Source: Ignavibacteriota bacterium
GTDB taxonomy: Bacteria > Bacteroidota > Ignavibacteria > UBA10030 > UBA6906
Direction of reading: 5' to 3'
DNA length: 43,153 nucleotides
Assembly: GCA_003158475.1 (NCBI GenBank)
Contig: PMJR01000039.1
Span: forward strand, 1-43,153
Shown here: piece by piece, positions 41,801 through 43,153 of the stretch
Layout: every line of letters starts with the position of its first letter
How positions within the stretch are numbered: position 1 is the first letter of the stretch
The notes under the pieces: generated by a model
What the model was told of the DNA's origin: nothing
The model's database searches: none
Seen by the model: only the letters and a program-made list of their open reading frames with translations
Made by a program: the position numbers and the translations under genes

Positions 41801-42283
41801 CAGCATCTGCTCCGATCGCTTGAGATCGGTGATATCCACCGCCACGCCGAGCAAGCTGGGAGTCCTGTCCGGCCCGAACAGAAACGGGATCTTCGTTGTG
41901 TGGAGGTAGCGGACGTTTCCTTTGGCGTCCGTGATGGGTTCGGCGGCTATGGTCTTCGGCGTGCCTCCCTGAATCACGGCAAGGTCGTCCTCGTGGAAGT
42001 GGCGTGCCTCTTCCGGAGTGGCGGAGAAATCGGCGTCGGTCTTTCCGAGGGCCTCCTCGACGGTGGTGCCGTAGGCCTCCGCGATCGACCTGTTCATCAG
42101 GAGAAACTTGCTCTCCGCGTCCTTGGCGAAGACGAAGTAGGGGACAAGATCAATCACCTGGCGGAGGAATTGTTCGCTTTCCCGCAATGCTTCCTCCGCC
42201 TTTACTGGCGCCGCGAGCCGCCTCGTCTTTGCCGGTTTGCTTTTTGGTGGTATCATGATCCCTTCGGACGGACTGGTGGACAT
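38900..42283 (-). CDS. PAS/GAF hybrid sensor histidine kinase with C-terminal receiver
   Basis: This 1127-residue protein is soluble, with no membrane helices. Domains in order are PAS (about 35-155), PAS (165-285), GAF (290-460), GAF (465-620), PAS (630-755), HisKA (760-825) with phospho-acceptor His767 in GGIAHDFNNLLA, HATPase (870-985) with NICVNARDAMPRGG, DTGEGMD and GTGLGMAVVFGI, and a receiver (1005-1125) with Asp1059 in ISDVGLPKMSG. The receiver's EDEE acidic pocket and the KPY Lys are kept. The HDFNNLL type of kinase often relays phosphate through its own receiver. No partner regulator lies nearby. The signal is unknown; GAF/PAS modules could bind haem, flavin, light or redox ligands. 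The start has no good ribosome site, so an internal ATG (Met9) is possible. Confidence 0.9.
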   Translation of the reverse strand: MSTSPSEGIMIPPKSKPAKTRRLAAPVKAEEALRESEQFLRQVIDLVPYFVFAKDAESKFLLMNRSIAEAYGTTVEEALGKTDADFSATPEEARHFHEDDLAVIQGGTPKTIAAEPITDAKGNVRYLHTTKIPFLFGPDRTPSLLGVAVDITDLKRSEQMLQENEEKYRNFVERAHDGIAVIQGGIVRYLNPVLADFFGGPIEQIVGTEFTQYIHPDERRKLSENYRRRIEGQPVPSTYDTILLNADGHIVPVEVNAGRIQYDGGSADLVIIRDTRERRKGEEAVARRDAILKIVRDAAEQFLKSPDPESTINDLLKRLGRIMRVDRTYIFENSSEADGTLLATRPFAWTSGGTGTGLSDPGIEQVRFASPGYARWKQVLGAGDVIYGDSAAFPPEEQAILRAGNIESILAVPIFAGNEWWGFIGCDDCHSSRTWSMLETDALTSLASMLGAVMQRRKREKVQHAVYRIAQAAGSTNGIHELCRSIHGIVAEIMDARNFYVALYSGKEGELSFPYFVDEFDPPLAPKKLGRGLTEYVFRTGASLLCTEERFAELVERGEAELIGKPSPVWMGVPLVVDENVIGVMAVQHYTDPAAYGEQDQQVLEYVSSQIARAIDRKRAEEALVSQTAYSQRLFEDSPAGIALMDTDDHIVMVNKSFQVMFGYSNEEIRGQNINDIIVPPVLQEEAGALSSMSQHGTTVSKESTRRRKDGTSVDVHITGYPILIEGKHVGVYGMYQNISERKTLEAQILQAQKMESIGTLAGGIAHDFNNLLAIILGHVALMERTANDPVRCSSSMKAITKAAERGAGVVRQLLTFARKNEGRRESVHANDIIRELLKFLDETLPKNITITADLAEGLPSVVADATQIHQVLLNICVNARDAMPRGGTLSIATRVATHDAVRNRFPLADAATYVEIRATDTGEGMDATTRRRIFEPFFSTKEPGRGTGLGMAVVFGIIESHRGFIRVDSHPGQGSTFTIYIPVMPAAVEKPEPAESVPGEVPAGTETILIVEDEEALSGLLRTILETAGYRVLSESDGHAALQAFKCHRDEIALVISDVGLPKMSGDQVYLAMRELDPGVRTVLASGYIEPEQKADALRAGVRAFLQKPYDMRGVLAEVRRILDAG

Positions 42284-42590
42284 GGGTAACCGTTAATATG
42301 ATGCAAATTGGAGGCCATTCCGGACGATGTCGCCGTATTGGAAGGTTTTTCGCCTGTTTCTCCCTTCTCCACCCCGGTGCGTGATCCCTGGAACGGGCAT
42401 TTCGACACTCAATGTCGGCAAAAGTGACTCCTGGAGAGGGGACGGAACGGTTTCTTTATCCTTTCTTTACGGGTTCGATTCCTCTTTTTACGCTCCATTG
42501 ATTGCCTTCAAGTCAGGGTTTTCCAAGATTGGTCCGCCCTGAATAAACCGGGCATACTGAAAATAACGAACGATTGAGGCGGGCCCACAT
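42284..42590. other. Divergent intergenic region between histidine kinase and kdpC
   Basis: This 307-bp non-coding gap should contain promoters for the kinase (minus) and kdpC (plus). It is AT-richer than its surroundings. I see no tRNA, no strong inverted repeat and no remnant of kdpA or kdpB. A GAGG about 12 bases before the kdpC ATG may be its ribosome site. Confidence 0.5.
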
Positions 42591-43153
42591 ATGTTCTTCA
42601 AACACCTTATCACATCCATACTCGCACTGTTGCTCCTCACGGTGATCACCGGTCTGGCCTACCCTCTTTTGGTGACCGGCATCGCCCAGCTCGCATTTCC
42701 CGGCAAAGCAAACGGGAGCCTGCTGACAAGAGCGGGCAAGACGGTCGGATCTGAGCTGATCGGTCAACCCTTCAGCGATGCGAAATACTTCTGGAGCCGG
42801 TTGTCCGCGACTTCTCCATTCCCGTACAACGCCGGTTCGTCAAGCGGATCAAACACCGGACCGACAAACCCCGCTCTCCTTGATGAGGTGAACGGGAGGA
42901 TTGCAGATCTGAAAAAGGCGGATTCGGTCAACATTCTTCCGATTCCGGTCGACCTTGTGACATCCTCCGGGAGCGGACTCGATCCCCATATCACCGTGGC
43001 CGCGGCAATGTATCAGGTGCCGAGGGTTGCCCGTGCGCGCGGCCTGAGCGAAGACCGGGTCCGGGCACTGGTTGAAGGATCAACCGTGGGAAGGGATTTC
43101 GGGATACTTGGTGAACCGCGAGTAAACGTGCTCACATTGAACCTGGCTCTCGA
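42591..43153 (+). CDS. kdpC: KdpC, potassium-transporting ATPase subunit C (3' partial)
   Basis: The frame is open to the window end with 187 complete codons visible, close to the full family length of about 190. One membrane helix ([25 protein letters not shown]) is followed by the periplasmic domain. Family marks are [80 protein letters not shown] and the near-terminal [10 protein letters not shown]. KdpC stabilises the KdpFABC P-type pump that takes up potassium at very low supply. The usual order is kdpA, kdpB, kdpC, but the gene before it here is a divergent histidine kinase, so kdpC is either split from kdpAB or first in an unusual order. Confidence 0.93.
   Translation, partial: MFFKHLITSILALLLLTVITGLAYPLLVTGIAQLAFPGKANGSLLTRAGKTVGSELIGQPFSDAKYFWSRLSATSPFPYNAGSSSGSNTGPTNPALLDEVNGRIADLKKADSVNILPIPVDLVTSSGSGLDPHITVAAAMYQVPRVARARGLSEDRVRALVEGSTVGRDFGILGEPRVNVLTLNLAL

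Noticed and set aside
42470-42486. Sequence resembling a tRNA T-arm (GGGTTCGATTCC)
   Set aside because: The stem has a mismatch, and no acceptor, D-arm or anticodon arm can be folded around it.
42327-42542. 71-codon frame upstream of kdpC
   Set aside because: No ribosome site, no resemblance to KdpF, KdpA or KdpB and no membrane helix; probably chance.
1-43153. CRISPR arrays, phage genes, transposases, toxin-antitoxin or defence systems
   Set aside because: No regularly spaced repeats, no transposase or integrase motifs and no cas-like or nuclease genes were seen on either strand.

Overview
The window looks like a chromosomal piece of a GC-rich, Gram-negative bacterium of the FCB group, most likely an Ignavibacteria-like or other deep Bacteroidota/Chlorobiota relative. 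The evidence is a type IX secretion (T9SS) sorting tail containing the QNYPNPFNP motif, a second secreted protein with a FlgD-like C-terminus, a PorV/PorQ-family outer-membrane protein, TolC/RND efflux and a lipobox-bearing sugar-binding lipoprotein. I see no phage, insertion sequence, CRISPR array, rRNA or tRNA. Coding density is very high and many neighbouring genes share ATGA or GTGA stop/start overlaps.

Region 1 (1-18636, plus strand) reads as one long operon, with gaps of 28 bp or less. It starts inside a large secreted protein. It continues with a PorV-like barrel, a SurA/parvulin-like chaperone, a sugar ABC importer (binding lipoprotein and two permeases, no ATPase), a secreted six-hairpin glycosidase-like protein, a zinc dehydrogenase, another secreted alpha-helical protein, a 1062-residue T9SS-sorted multidomain protein and a cytoplasmic GH2 beta-mannosidase. 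A GH130 enzyme (18644-19699, minus) converges on it. My reading is a beta-mannoside or mannan utilisation locus that uses T9SS-exported surface enzymes and an ABC importer instead of a SusC/SusD pair.

Region 2 (19860-24905) is a set of short units: an O-methyltransferase with a small membrane protein, a second small membrane protein, a hemerythrin-domain protein, an ECF sigma factor followed by a small membrane protein and a DUF4404-like coiled-coil protein, and a chromate transporter.

Region 3 (24978-35614) holds two efflux systems facing each other. A plus-strand operon encodes a PepSY-like secreted protein, TolC, a membrane-fusion lipoprotein and an RND pump. A minus-strand operon encodes TetR, an EmrA-like fusion protein, an EmrB/QacA-type MFS pump and TolC. 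Five 12-bp repeats lie between their ends. A perfect 7-bp-arm inverted repeat upstream of tetR is a good operator candidate.

Region 4 (35915-43153) has a concentrative nucleoside transporter followed by a nucleobase permease, a large PAS/GAF hybrid histidine kinase on the minus strand, and an almost complete kdpC that runs off the end. No kdpA or kdpB lies upstream of kdpC.

The most promising places for something new are the three secreted alpha-helical proteins of the mannoside operon, whose exact families I cannot name, and the operon's combination of T9SS parts with an ABC importer.
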